Origin: JAGQLF01 sp964437465 | Lineage (GTDB): Bacteria > Patescibacteriota > Dojkabacteria > J137 | Reading direction: 5' to 3' | Length of the DNA: 26,371 bases | NCBI GenBank assembly: GCA_964437465.1 | Contig: CAYTGI010000016.1 | Location: forward strand, 1 to 26,371 | In this document: in pieces, positions 1 through 8,700 of the stretch | Layout: each line of letters starts with the position of its first letter | Numbering within the stretch: the stretch's first letter is position 1 | Notes under the pieces: model-generated | The model's database searches: none | What the model was told of the DNA's origin: nothing | Seen by the model: only the letters and a program-made list of their open reading frames with translations | Program-made: the position numbers and the translations under genes

Positions 1-450
1 GATACAACTACATTTACTTGTCGACAAGATGATAATGGTACATTCGCTGATTTAAATACATGTGGAGATAATTGTGTCCCACAGTTCTGTGGGCAACCTT
101 GTGGTGGAAAAGATGGCGTAACCTGTCCTGACAATCATACCTGTGACACACAACAGAACAGATGTGTTCTAGATGAATGTTTAAATAATCCTGAGTGTAC
201 AAACAATGGTTGTCAACTTCCAAAGACAGCAATATATGGTGATTCGAGAGATTATGTAATTTACGGAGCTTTCTTAATTTTAATTGGACTAGTTGTATAT
301 AAACTACAGTTACTTCCACAGAGCCTTGCATTATTAGGAGATTCAATAAATAGTTTTAACAATAGGACTCAGGAAGAAAAAGAAGATTCGAAAATTAAAA
401 GATTTAAAAAAGATAGAGATAAATTTGAATCTAGATTCGATAAGAGTTAA
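1..450 (+). CDS. C-terminal part of a Cys-rich, membrane-anchored protein (5' end outside window)
   Basis: Frame 1 is open from the first base to a TAA at 448-450, giving 149 residues without the N-terminus. The first ~75 residues hold about ten cysteines among Gly, Asn and Asp, as in small disulfide-rich extracellular modules. One hydrophobic segment follows at about residues 86-105 (YVIYGAFLILIGLVVY core), then a charged Lys/Glu/Asp tail of about 45 residues. By these signs it is a surface protein anchored by its C-terminus with a cytoplasmic tail. The family is not recognised. The 900-residue protein at 13569 has similar Cys/Gly/Asn-rich modules but is anchored at its N-terminus. Confidence 0.8.
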   Translation, partial: DTTTFTCRQDDNGTFADLNTCGDNCVPQFCGQPCGGKDGVTCPDNHTCDTQQNRCVLDECLNNPECTNNGCQLPKTAIYGDSRDYVIYGAFLILIGLVVYKLQLLPQSLALLGDSINSFNNRTQEEKEDSKIKRFKKDRDKFESRFDKS

Positions 451-493
451 TATCAATTAATCCCCCATAGTACTATTTTTTATATCTATTAAG

Positions 494-2707
494 ATGAATA
501 GATGGTTTATAGTTGCTGTGGTCTTAGTTTTATGGCTATTGCTTTTTATTACAGCAGTAAATGCTCAGGCAAATCCCCAATCTATTTTAATTAATGAAAT
601 AATGCCAAATCCAATTGGTTTGGATTCAGATTATGAATGGATAGAGCTTCTAAATATTTCAGAAGAAGAGATTGATTTAGGTGGTTTTAGTTTAAATGAG
701 AATGAAATAACAGAATCAATTGTACTTAATCCCGGAGAGTATTTTGTTATTGCTAGAAATATTGAATCATTAGGGGAAAGATACGACTTAGAGGATACAA
801 AAATATATGAGTTGAATTTTAGTCTTAAAAATTCGGGAGACTTGATAAAGCTATTAGATAGAGAAGGGAATATTATTGATACAGTTGAGTATTTTAATTC
901 TAACGAAGGTAAGTCTCTTGAGCGTCAAGGTTTTATTAATGATGGTTGTAGAGAATTAGTCCAGAATAGTGAAGGTAATACTATTGGAGCAGTTAACGAA
1001 AACTTCGATGCATTCTGCCATGGTTACGAGCAAGAGCTGGAAGTTCCTAAACTGAGATTTAACGAGTTAAATATAAATCCTACTGGTGATGACCAAGGTA
1101 AAGAGTGGATTGAGATTAAAAATCTAAATGGTGAATCATTGATTGTGAATGATATTAATTTAGTAATTGATAATCAAATTTATGAATTAGATGAGTTTTG
1201 TGAAGATATAGATATATTCTGTTTAGTAGAATTTGAAGATTTAACTTTACATAATGATTTTGGAGAGATTGAATTAGTGATTGAAGATGAAGTGATTGAT
1301 TCTTTTTCTTATGACCAAGAGTTGAGGGATGGTGAGCTAGCTTCTTTTGTAGATAATGAATGGGTAAGATCATTTACAAATACAAAAGGGCAAGAGAATA
1401 GTATTGAGTCTGTTATTAATTTGGACCCACCAGAAATGACTTTCTCAGAAATCTATCCATCTCCAAATTCTAATGAAGAAGAGTGGATAGAATTCGTAAT
1501 CGATAAAAAATCAGACCTAACTGGAGTTAGTATTCACAGAGATTCATGTTCTGAGGATAAAATTTCAATCGATTTTGATGAGAGTGAGTTTGAAGGCATA
1601 TTTATTTTAGATGGGAGTTTTTTTACAAAAAATCTGTTAAATGCTGGAGGGACTTTAGTTCTATGCTTTGGAGATGAAGAGTTAGATAAAGTAATTTATC
1701 CGTCAATTTCTAAAGGCTATGCATATGCAAAAAAAGAGAATAGTTTTGAGATTACCTCAGTCCCAACACCAGGAGAGGAAAACATTTATGATGATGTAAT
1801 TAAGGTAGATGACGAAGAAAATCAAGAGCCTGAAGTTACTGAGACATTTTTTGAGTCTGAGCTTGAATTAATAAGTATTACTGAAGCTAAAAGTCTTGAT
1901 ATAAACTCTAAGGTTAAAGTGAGTGGAGTAGTAACACTATCTAACAGATCTACCTCTGATTTTTTATACATTCAGGATGAAACTTCAGGCATTTGGATTG
2001 ATTTAAATGATAACCATATTGATCCTTACAACGGGGTGGTTGAGGTAAAAGGTATTTTATCTTCTGAGCATGGGGAGATAAAAATTAGGGCAGAAGATGT
2101 TCACGTAGTTAATCAGAATCTAGAGATGGAAGTTCAAGAATTTAGTGAAGATCTTATTGGTTCTTTAGTAAGTATTGAAGGAGAAGTTTTAAGGAAATAT
2201 TCAAAAAGTTTTGATATAGATGAAAATCTAAGAGTTTCTTTAAAATATTTTGATTTTGAGATTGAGAAAGGAGATGCTCTAGAAATTAAGGGTGTGTTAA
2301 GTTTTGATGATGGTCTTTATATTATCTATCCAACTGAAATTACAAAATCAGTTTTTGAGGAAGAGATTAATGAGGAAAATATTAGCGTTGAAGAAGAAGA
2401 TATTAAAGTTAAAGCTAGTAAAGTGATTCAAAGCTCATCAGTAATGGGTAGTAAAACTGGGTCTGGAGATAGAGAAGAGATATCTTATCCTTTGCCAAAT
2501 CTAGACAAAAACTTTTCTACGAAGGAACTTAAAGCTGGAATAATTATTCCAGAATTTTTATGGGTTCCATTTTTAATTGGTGTGATCTTATTATTCAATA
2601 TGCTTGTTATCTTGAACTTTACGACAATAAAGACATTTTTAGGTAAGCTTAGAATAGATTTTAGTAATATTGAAAAGCCAGAAGAGTATTTTCCAAGAAG
2701 AACCTAA
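494..2707 (+). CDS. Secreted lamin-tail-domain (x3) and OB-fold protein with C-terminal membrane anchor
   Basis: 737 residues. A signal peptide spans about 1-24 (hydrophobic core ending AVNA). Three lamin-tail-like modules follow at about 29-160, 186-305 and 314-428. Each opens with the family pattern of a short strand, N/S-E-I/L, a Pro-containing turn and E-WIE (EIMPNP...EWIEL, ELNINP...EWIEI, EIYPSP...EWIEF). Around 455-540 is an OB-fold-like stretch (VKVSGVVT, FLYIQDETSGIWI), and a second similar one may lie at 565-625. A transmembrane segment at about 690-713 is followed by a short cytoplasmic tail. Lamin-tail domains in bacteria occur in extracellular proteins, often beside OB folds or nucleases; no nuclease domain is visible here. 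The role is probably binding at the cell surface, to an unknown ligand. The stop overlaps the sufB stop by 4 bp. Confidence 0.85.
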   Translation: MNRWFIVAVVLVLWLLLFITAVNAQANPQSILINEIMPNPIGLDSDYEWIELLNISEEEIDLGGFSLNENEITESIVLNPGEYFVIARNIESLGERYDLEDTKIYELNFSLKNSGDLIKLLDREGNIIDTVEYFNSNEGKSLERQGFINDGCRELVQNSEGNTIGAVNENFDAFCHGYEQELEVPKLRFNELNINPTGDDQGKEWIEIKNLNGESLIVNDINLVIDNQIYELDEFCEDIDIFCLVEFEDLTLHNDFGEIELVIEDEVIDSFSYDQELRDGELASFVDNEWVRSFTNTKGQENSIESVINLDPPEMTFSEIYPSPNSNEEEWIEFVIDKKSDLTGVSIHRDSCSEDKISIDFDESEFEGIFILDGSFFTKNLLNAGGTLVLCFGDEELDKVIYPSISKGYAYAKKENSFEITSVPTPGEENIYDDVIKVDDEENQEPEVTETFFESELELISITEAKSLDINSKVKVSGVVTLSNRSTSDFLYIQDETSGIWIDLNDNHIDPYNGVVEVKGILSSEHGEIKIRAEDVHVVNQNLEMEVQEFSEDLIGSLVSIEGEVLRKYSKSFDIDENLRVSLKYFDFEIEKGDALEIKGVLSFDDGLYIIYPTEITKSVFEEEINEENISVEEEDIKVKASKVIQSSSVMGSKTGSGDREEISYPLPNLDKNFSTKELKAGIIIPEFLWVPFLIGVILLFNMLVILNFTTIKTFLGKLRIDFSNIEKPEEYFPRRT

Positions 2708-4047
2708 CCTACACTTCCTTCCATCCCCATTCTAATTAATTGATTTAGCTCCATTGCGTATTCCATTGGAAGTTCTTTTGTTACTTCGTCTAAAAAACCT
2801 GAAACAATAAGGCCGGAAGCTTCTTCTTCACTTAAGCCCCTACTTTTTAAGTAATAAGTTTGGTCTTCGGAAATCTTACTAACAGAAGCCTCATGTTCAA
2901 TCCTAGCTGTTCCTTCATGAATTTTATTCATTGGATAGGTATCAGTTTGTGATTTATTATCAAGAATTAATGCATCGCACTGAACTTTACTTTTAGAATT
3001 TCTCGCTCCTCTTGGTATTTTCACCATTCCTCGATATGAAGTTCGGCCACCATTTTTACAGATTGATTTTGTAGTAATTACACTAGAGGTATCTTCACCA
3101 ATATGAATCATTTTTGCTCCACTATCCTGCCACTGACCTTTATCAGCAACTGCGATTGATAAAACTTCTCCATGAGATTTTTTCCCTCGAAGCATAACAC
3201 TTGGATACTTCATCGTGGCTTTAGATCCTATATTACAGTCAACCCATTCAATCCTTGCATTATCAAAAGCTAAACCTCTTTGGGTAACTAAGTTATAGAT
3301 ATTATTAGACCAATTCTGAATTGTTGTATATCTAATTTTTGCATCTTTCATAGCAACTAGTTCAATTACTCCAGTGTGAAGAGAATTCGACTTGTATGTT
3401 GGAGCTGAACAACCTTCAACATAATGAACACTAGCTCCTTCGTCAGCTATAATTAAAGTTCGTTCAAATTGCCCAAGATTTTGGGATTGGATATAGAAAT
3501 AAGCTTGAAGTGGTATTTCAACTTTAACTCCTTTTGGAACATAGACAAAACTTCCTCCACTCCAAAATGCTGTATTTAAACTTGCGTATTTATTATCTGA
3601 AAAGGGAACAACCCTACCGAACCATTTTCTAAATAGCTCTTCATGATTTTTTAACCCATCTTCAGTATTTGTAAAAATAACTCCCTGGCTTTCCCATCTT
3701 TCTTTAATCTTTCCATAAACAACATTTGAATCAAACTGAGTCTCAACACCAGCTAAAAACTTTCGCTCAGCCTCAGGAATCTTTAAATCGTCATAAACTT
3801 TTTTCATGGTCTCGGGAACGTCTTCCCATGATCTTGTTTTCTGAAGTTCTTCAGGAATAAAGAATTGTATTTCGTCCTCATTAATATCCGATAAATCTAC
3901 TCCCCATTCTGGGACTGGTCTTGAAAGGTAGTGATCAAATGCTTTAAGACGTATTCTTCTTATCCATTCTGGTTCATTTTTATATTCAGAGATAGCTTCG
4001 ACTAGCTCCTTGGAAAGTCCTTTTTTATTGAATAGTTCTAGGTTCAT
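2704..4047 (-). CDS. sufB: Fe-S cluster assembly scaffold SufB
   Basis: 447 residues, a little shorter than usual (about 465-495). SufB pairs with SufD and the ATPase SufC to build Fe-S clusters on sulfur delivered by SufS with SufE or SufU. The family core is intact: EGCSAPTY with Cys213, the HIGEDTSSVI and TSYRGMV stretches, VQCDAL with Cys357, and IEHEAS with Glu384-His385-Glu386. Cys357 and Glu386 have the same spacing as Cys405 and Glu434 of E. coli SufB, the SufB-SufD interface residues where the cluster is thought to form. No sufC, sufD, sufS or sufU adjoins it: the gene is alone on this strand and convergent with the lamin-tail gene. The start follows a TATAAT by 5 nt. Confidence 0.95.
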   Translation of the reverse strand: MNLELFNKKGLSKELVEAISEYKNEPEWIRRIRLKAFDHYLSRPVPEWGVDLSDINEDEIQFFIPEELQKTRSWEDVPETMKKVYDDLKIPEAERKFLAGVETQFDSNVVYGKIKERWESQGVIFTNTEDGLKNHEELFRKWFGRVVPFSDNKYASLNTAFWSGGSFVYVPKGVKVEIPLQAYFYIQSQNLGQFERTLIIADEGASVHYVEGCSAPTYKSNSLHTGVIELVAMKDAKIRYTTIQNWSNNIYNLVTQRGLAFDNARIEWVDCNIGSKATMKYPSVMLRGKKSHGEVLSIAVADKGQWQDSGAKMIHIGEDTSSVITTKSICKNGGRTSYRGMVKIPRGARNSKSKVQCDALILDNKSQTDTYPMNKIHEGTARIEHEASVSKISEDQTYYLKSRGLSEEEASGLIVSGFLDEVTKELPMEYAMELNQLIRMGMEGSVG

Positions 4048-4052
4048 AAGTA

Positions 4053-4058
4053 ATTATA
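4053..4058 (-). promoter_or_regulatory. -10 element (TATAAT) of sufB, apparently leaderless
   Basis: Read on the minus strand, a perfect TATAAT ends 5 nt before the sufB ATG, so transcription would begin at or next to the start codon. No ribosome binding site is present. No good -35 is seen at the normal distance, where the octamer array begins. Confidence 0.55.
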
Positions 4059-4071
4059 ACAACAGAGAAAA

Positions 4072-4180
4072 GTTATAAGGTTACAAAGTTTCAAGGTTAG
4101 AAGGTTGAAAATTTAGATTGTTCCAAAGTTACGAAGTTCTAAAGTTAAAATTGAAGTTTAAATAGTTAAAAGGTATCGAA
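4072..4180 (+). repeat. Degenerate 8-bp tandem array, consensus GTTNNAAR (array A)
   Basis: GTT recurs at 4072, 4080, 4088, 4096, 4104, 4120, 4128, 4136 and 4144, exactly 8 bp apart; the 4112 unit starts TTT. After a 4-bp slip come units at 4156, 4165 and 4173. Most units fit GTT-NN-AAR. The middle dinucleotide varies (AT, AC, TC, AG, GA, CC, CT, AA) while the outer bases hold. It fills the gap between sufB and the peptidase gene. A reverse-oriented counterpart lies at 5181-5235. Confidence 0.85.
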
Positions 4181-4210
4181 ATCTTTCGTCTAATATCTTA
4201 AAACTTCTTA

Positions 4211-4702
4211 TTATCTTTTCAAAACTTTTGGCTCATATGTTCTTAAGATATTTCGTAACTCTTTATAATTCGGCATAATTGATTCAACTATGTACCAAAA
4301 TTTTTTTGAATGATTCATCTCTTTTGTATGTGCTAGTTCATGAACGATAACATAATCGATACATTCCAAAGGAGTAAATACTAATCTCCAATTAAAATTA
4401 AGATTCTTTTTAGATGAGCAACTTCCCCATCTTGTCTTAGTATCTTTGATTGCAATTCTATTGTATTCAAAGTTAAATTCTTCAGAATATTCCTGAGCTC
4501 TTTTTTCTGTGTGAACTCGAAAAGCTTCTCTCAACCATTTTTCAAGTACCTTATCATGTGTAACCGAGTGCATTTCGGAAATATATACTTGGATTATTCT
4601 TTCATTCATAACAACTAATGGTTTCGTTGTCTTATTTCTCTCGAAGATGAAAGTTTTTAGCTCTCCTAAGATTGTATGTGTATCGTTATGTAAAAACTTC
4701 AT
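4211..4702 (-). CDS. YgjP-like (DUF45/M48-type) zinc metallopeptidase, short N-terminus
   Basis: 163 residues. The C-terminal half is typical of the YgjP/DUF45 family: the WGSCSS motif (92-97), NFNWRLVFTP, then the zinc site HELAH (121-125) with a third His at 131 (NHSKKFW). Conserved zinc-binding and catalytic residues imply a cytoplasmic metalloprotease; substrates of the family are poorly known. Family members are usually about 230 residues with an extra N-terminal beta region. Here that region seems to be missing about 60 residues, and an in-frame TAA lies directly before the ATG, so the gene may be 5'-truncated or a short variant. It shares strand with the four-helix-bundle gene upstream, and both lie between the inward-facing octamer arrays. 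Confidence 0.85.
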   Translation of the reverse strand: MKFLHNDTHTILGELKTFIFERNKTTKPLVVMNERIIQVYISEMHSVTHDKVLEKWLREAFRVHTEKRAQEYSEEFNFEYNRIAIKDTKTRWGSCSSKKNLNFNWRLVFTPLECIDYVIVHELAHTKEMNHSKKFWYIVESIMPNYKELRNILRTYEPKVLKR

Positions 4703-4705
4703 TTA

Positions 4706-4741
4706 GTTTTGGATAGAATGGTTAAAAGTTCAATGTTTAAT
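4706..4741 (+). repeat. Short GTT-repeat patch between peptidase and four-helix-bundle genes (array C)
   Basis: GTT recurs at 4706, 4721, 4728 and 4735, with 7-bp spacing for the last three (GTTAAAA, GTTCAAT, GTTTAAT). It resembles array A in orientation and composition, though the period is 7 rather than 8. It runs into the last codons and TGA stop of the four-helix-bundle gene. Confidence 0.45.
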
Positions 4742-5113
4742 TATTTTTTTAATAAACTTTCTCAAATGGTTTATTAATGATTGTATTTTACTAGATAGTT
4801 TTGTCAACTCAGAAGTTAAATCTTGAAAATCAGTCTCACTTAAATAACCAATTTTGTATGCAATTATAACTTGTGTTCTTAACTCACCAGCTGAGCCTTT
4901 TGCAATTTTTAAATACCTTATAAACATCTTAGTTGAATTATATTCAAATCCTTCAGCAATGTTTGAGGCAATAGAAACTGCAGAACGTTGCAACTGATCT
5001 TTGAGCCCAAAATCACTTTTTAAAGGTTTTCGTTTAGTTAATAAGTAGATATTTTTTGAAACATTGATTGAATATTTCCAAATTTCTAGCTCTTCATATG
5101 ATTTAATTTTCAT
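4730..5113 (-). CDS. Four-helix-bundle protein, S23/IVP (Avd-like) family
   Basis: 127 residues, the usual family length. Family signatures are clear: SYEELEIWK near the N-terminus, LQRSAVSIASNIAEG (about 41-55), and FIRYLKIAKGSAGELRTQ (about 64-81). Proteins of this fold were first seen encoded by intervening sequences in 23S rRNA genes; most family members lie elsewhere. Avd, the accessory protein of diversity-generating retroelements, belongs to the same structural superfamily. They form oligomeric, basic helical barrels thought to bind nucleic acid; the role of stand-alone copies is unknown. No reverse transcriptase or rRNA is nearby. The gene ends in TGA, which argues against TGA recoding. 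GTT-type repeats flank it on both sides. Confidence 0.9.
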   Translation of the reverse strand: MKIKSYEELEIWKYSINVSKNIYLLTKRKPLKSDFGLKDQLQRSAVSIASNIAEGFEYNSTKMFIRYLKIAKGSAGELRTQVIIAYKIGYLSETDFQDLTSELTKLSSKIQSLINHLRKFIKKIIKH

Positions 5114-5180
5114 AAGATTTAGTACTTTTTTTAAGTGGGGAGTTTTTGTTTTAGTGAAGCTATTTATTTTATCATTACTT

Positions 5181-5235
5181 AAAGAAACTTTAGAACTTTA
5201 GAACTTTAAAACCTTCAAACTTATAACTTTAGAAC
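5181..5235 (-). repeat. Degenerate 8-bp tandem array, GTTNNAAR on the minus strand (array B)
   Basis: On the plus strand AAC ends at 5188, 5196, 5204, 5212, 5220, 5227 and 5235: period 8 with one 7-bp step. Read on the minus strand the units are GTTCTAAA (three times), GTTTGAAG, GTTTTAAA and variants, the same consensus as array A in opposite orientation. An 8-bp inverted repeat encloses it: GGGAGTTT at 5138-5145 and AAACTCCC at 5265-5272. The array lies upstream of the four-helix-bundle gene. Confidence 0.8.
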
Positions 5236-5304
5236 TTTCTATTTCCCAAACTATTTTATTGAGTAAACTCCCAAATTCCATTAAACTGTTGTAAAAATAA
5301 GTAT

Positions 5305-5727
5305 ATGGATATAGCAACAACACGAGAAAAACTACATGCTGCATTAGACTCAGTGGGTATGAATGAGGAAATGAAACAGATATTGGCGTATTTTTATGAG
5401 CAGTTGTTAAATGAACACATAACAATACTAATTGAAAATGTAATTCCTCCTGAACAGGCAGAGGATCTCGCGTTTCAAGCTGCTGAAGAAGGGATGGATG
5501 AGAAGGACGTAATTGTAGCAATGTGGGAACTTTACAAGATTAAAACAGGTAAAGATATACAAGATGAGATTAATGATTATACAGTTAATTTTTCAGACAG
5601 TATTGTCAGTATGAATACACAAATGAAAAGTAGAATGGAAGAAATAATGAAATTGCCTGAAGAAGAGAGATTAGATGCTTTAAGCAACGATATTTTAAAA
5701 GATGTAAAGGAAACAAAAGATGAGTGA
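5305..5727 (+). CDS. Small acidic helical protein, first gene of the 13-kb surface cluster
   Basis: 140 residues, predicted mostly alpha-helical from its periodicity, acidic, with no signal peptide, membrane segment or cysteine. It may loosely resemble short helical DUF5663-type proteins of Patescibacteria; this is a weak impression. Its TGA overlaps the next gene's ATG by 8 nt, so the two are probably translationally coupled, and an AAAGGA inside its last codons could serve the next start. Tight linkage suggests a cytoplasmic partner of the giant protein. Confidence 0.75.
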   Translation: MDIATTREKLHAALDSVGMNEEMKQILAYFYEQLLNEHITILIENVIPPEQAEDLAFQAAEEGMDEKDVIVAMWELYKIKTGKDIQDEINDYTVNFSDSIVSMNTQMKSRMEEIMKLPEEERLDALSNDILKDVKETKDE

Positions 5728-8700
5728 TAATCCAGCAAACCCAGATGATACTGGGCCAGTTGAAAATAACGAGCAACAAAGTATAAAAGCTCATTTTAAC
5801 GGTGAGGTTCGTATTCGTCAATTACCTGATAGAAGGATGGTGGTTGTTGATAGAAGGTTTAATCCCAAAGGGAATGTCTATGATGAAGATGAACTTGATA
5901 TAATGCCTTTAGACGATGACGAAAGAGCAAAGCTCCAAGAGTATTTGTCAAATCGTAATAATTCTCAACTGGGTAGTGCTGCTAGTTTGATTGAGCATCT
6001 CGATTTTGTTTCCCCTGAAGATAGTTCGGATGATGAAGTTCAAGAAGTTCCAGATATGGATGCATTTGGGTCACTAAAAGATGAGATAGATAGCCTTGAG
6101 GAGTTAAATAGGGATCAGAGTCTTGAATATCGAAGAAGGATACTAAGTGAAGTAACTAATATTAATTTACAGAATCAGCTTTTGCAAAGATTATTAGATC
6201 GGGGTATTGCCGATGAAGCTGAAGCAAATGATAACGAACAGGGGACCTTAACTTGGAGGGATAGGATAAATAGAACTTGGGAAAGGTTTAGAAGAGAAGC
6301 TGAGGCAGCAAGAGAGGCAAGAGCAGAAGCTCTTCAGGAATTTGATGAAGATATTGAAAATGCAAGACAAGCTAGGGCAGCAAGAGCAGGGGAAGCGAGG
6401 TTTGGAAACAGATTATTTAGGTTAATTGGAGGGTTAGAAGCTAACTCAGAGAATCGAGGTAGAACAATTAGAGCTATAAGAAATAGGTTGTTTGGTCAAC
6501 CTTTAAGTCAGGATGAGAGAGAGGCAAGGACTATTGAAAGAAATAGAAGAAGAGAACAGGCTGAGGCAAGAAGACAAAACAGCAATGAAATAAACGAGAA
6601 TCAGAGAGTTGAAAATCAAAGAGCATTAAGAGCCGCAAGAGAAGCAAGGCAAAGACAAATTCAAGAAGGCATAAATAATCGAGATCAAAGAAGGCCGGGT
6701 CCACTATTAAGAGCAAGAAGAGCTTTAGGCTTTAGATTAAATGAGCAAAATGAAGCAAGATTTCAAGATAATCCATACAGAGATGGAAGATTATATGGAT
6801 TAGCAAGGGGGTTATTTAGAGGTATGCTACAAACAAATAGATTAATTAGGAGAGTAGAAAATGTTCAGGATGATGATAACAATTACTTAGGTAGATACGC
6901 AGCAAGAGTTAGAGTTCAAAGAAGAAATGATGATGGCAATCTTGAATATGATGAGGAAGGTAATCCAGTTTATGAATATATTTACAGAGGAGACCAAGGT
7001 TTGAATTTATTCCAAAGATTTGCTTTGAATTTTAGAGAGCTGACAGGAATTTATACAAACGGTGACTTTGTTAGAAGAGAAGGGTTAGATGATGCTGGGT
7101 ATAATAGATTAGCTGAAGCTATTAACAGGGCAGGATTAACTATTGGCAATGATGTTAGGAATAATATAACGGCTGAAGCTAATATTACTGGAGATAATGT
7201 TTTTGGAAGAATGGGTAGGAATGGGGCTGTATTAAATGGAGCAGCGTTAGGTATTAGGCTAGCAGCGACAGGAATGGCAGTAGGTGGAATTGAAAATTTA
7301 CCAGGAGGGTTGAATTTTGATGCTGTTAGAACCCTATCTCTTAGTGTTTCTCCGACAGTCAATATCCTAAATCAAAGAGCAGACATGATTGAGAATTATG
7401 ATATTGAAACTTGGAGAAGAATGAGATGGTCTATTGGGTTGAGTTCAGTAATTGGAGGGTTGATTGCTTATCATGGATTAGGACAGATCTCTAATGTAAC
7501 CGATAATTTTACTGGTGATTTAGTGGCTGACGGGGCTGCAGGGGTAATTAATGACCAGGCAGAAGATAGAGTAAGAGAGATGGTTACAGCATGGGCTTTA
7601 AGATATGGAGCTGCTGTGATTCCCGGAGGTATAATTAATTATGCTAATGCCTATTCTGCTGTTGGAGCAGGGGATAATAGGAGACAAAGAGCTTTCGGTC
7701 TTGCTGCGATGGCTACGATGATGAGTGCTCAGGGGGCTTCTTATCCTGGTGCTGCTAGATTATTTATGGATGGTAACTTTTTTAACGATCCTAATCAATT
7801 TCTATATGCGAGAGAAACTATAGTAAGTACAGACGGAGCTAATGATTTTATAAATCAACTTGCACCTGAAGCGACTTTACCTAATGAAGAATATCCTGCT
7901 GAATTATTTCAAGATTTAGATCCGGGAACTACTGTTGTAACTAATCCTGAAGGTAATGCGTTAGTTTTGAATGTAGACAACCTAGGAACTTCTGGAACTG
8001 GTGAAATTAGACCTTTGGTTTTTAGAAGTGATTTTGCAGGAACAATGCAAGCTCAGGATGATAATTTCTTAGGAAACTTAGCAAGAACTGGGCTAGATAT
8101 ATTTGATAGAGAAGATAACTCCAGAGCATTTTTTGATTGGTCAGGAGAAGGAGATTATGTAGAAGTTGAGATTATTAATTTAAATGAAACTGCTGAAGCT
8201 CAAGTTGGAGGCTTAACTAATCTAGGTAACGTAGACAATATAGTAGCAGTCCCAAGAGGAGACACTGGGGCGACTACTTTATATGCGTTTAATGGATTAA
8301 ACGGTGAGCCAATAGGATATGAATTTGAGGGAGGGTTAAGGTTGGTTGATAACGGTGATGGAACTTACTCACAGCTTGGTAGAGAAGAATTAGTGTTTAA
8401 TGCTGCTGAAGTAAGAGAAGCTGTGATTTCTGGAGAAGGTATACCTCCTGAACCAATTTATTTAGAAATCCAAGACCCTGAAGATCCTGGAAATATACTT
8501 CAGTTAGTTGAAGCTGATATCAGTGAAGATCTCGCTGGACAAATTCCTGGAGGGGTGGCTTATCAAAGTGATCAAGAAGGAATTCTTTATAATCAATCTG
8601 GTGAAATTATTGCTATTAGAACTGAAGTAGAAATACCTATCCCAAACGGAAACACTGAATTTGAAACTTACGTCTTCGAAGACCCAACAACTGGAATTGA

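Noticed and set aside
4730..5113. Diversity-generating retroelement around the Avd-like gene
   Set aside because: No reverse transcriptase, template repeat/variable repeat pair or C-type lectin target is found in the window; the four-helix-bundle gene alone is not enough.
5198..5521. Minus-strand ORF across array B and the 140-residue gene
   Set aside because: Its C-terminal codons are the repeat array itself and the rest lies antisense to a gene that fits the operon; it has no family features.
4730..5727. TGA recoding (Gly or Trp), as in some Patescibacteria lineages
   Set aside because: TGA ends the four-helix-bundle gene at its normal family length and ends the 140-residue gene at the overlap with the next ATG; conserved genes use TGG for Trp and have no internal TGA.
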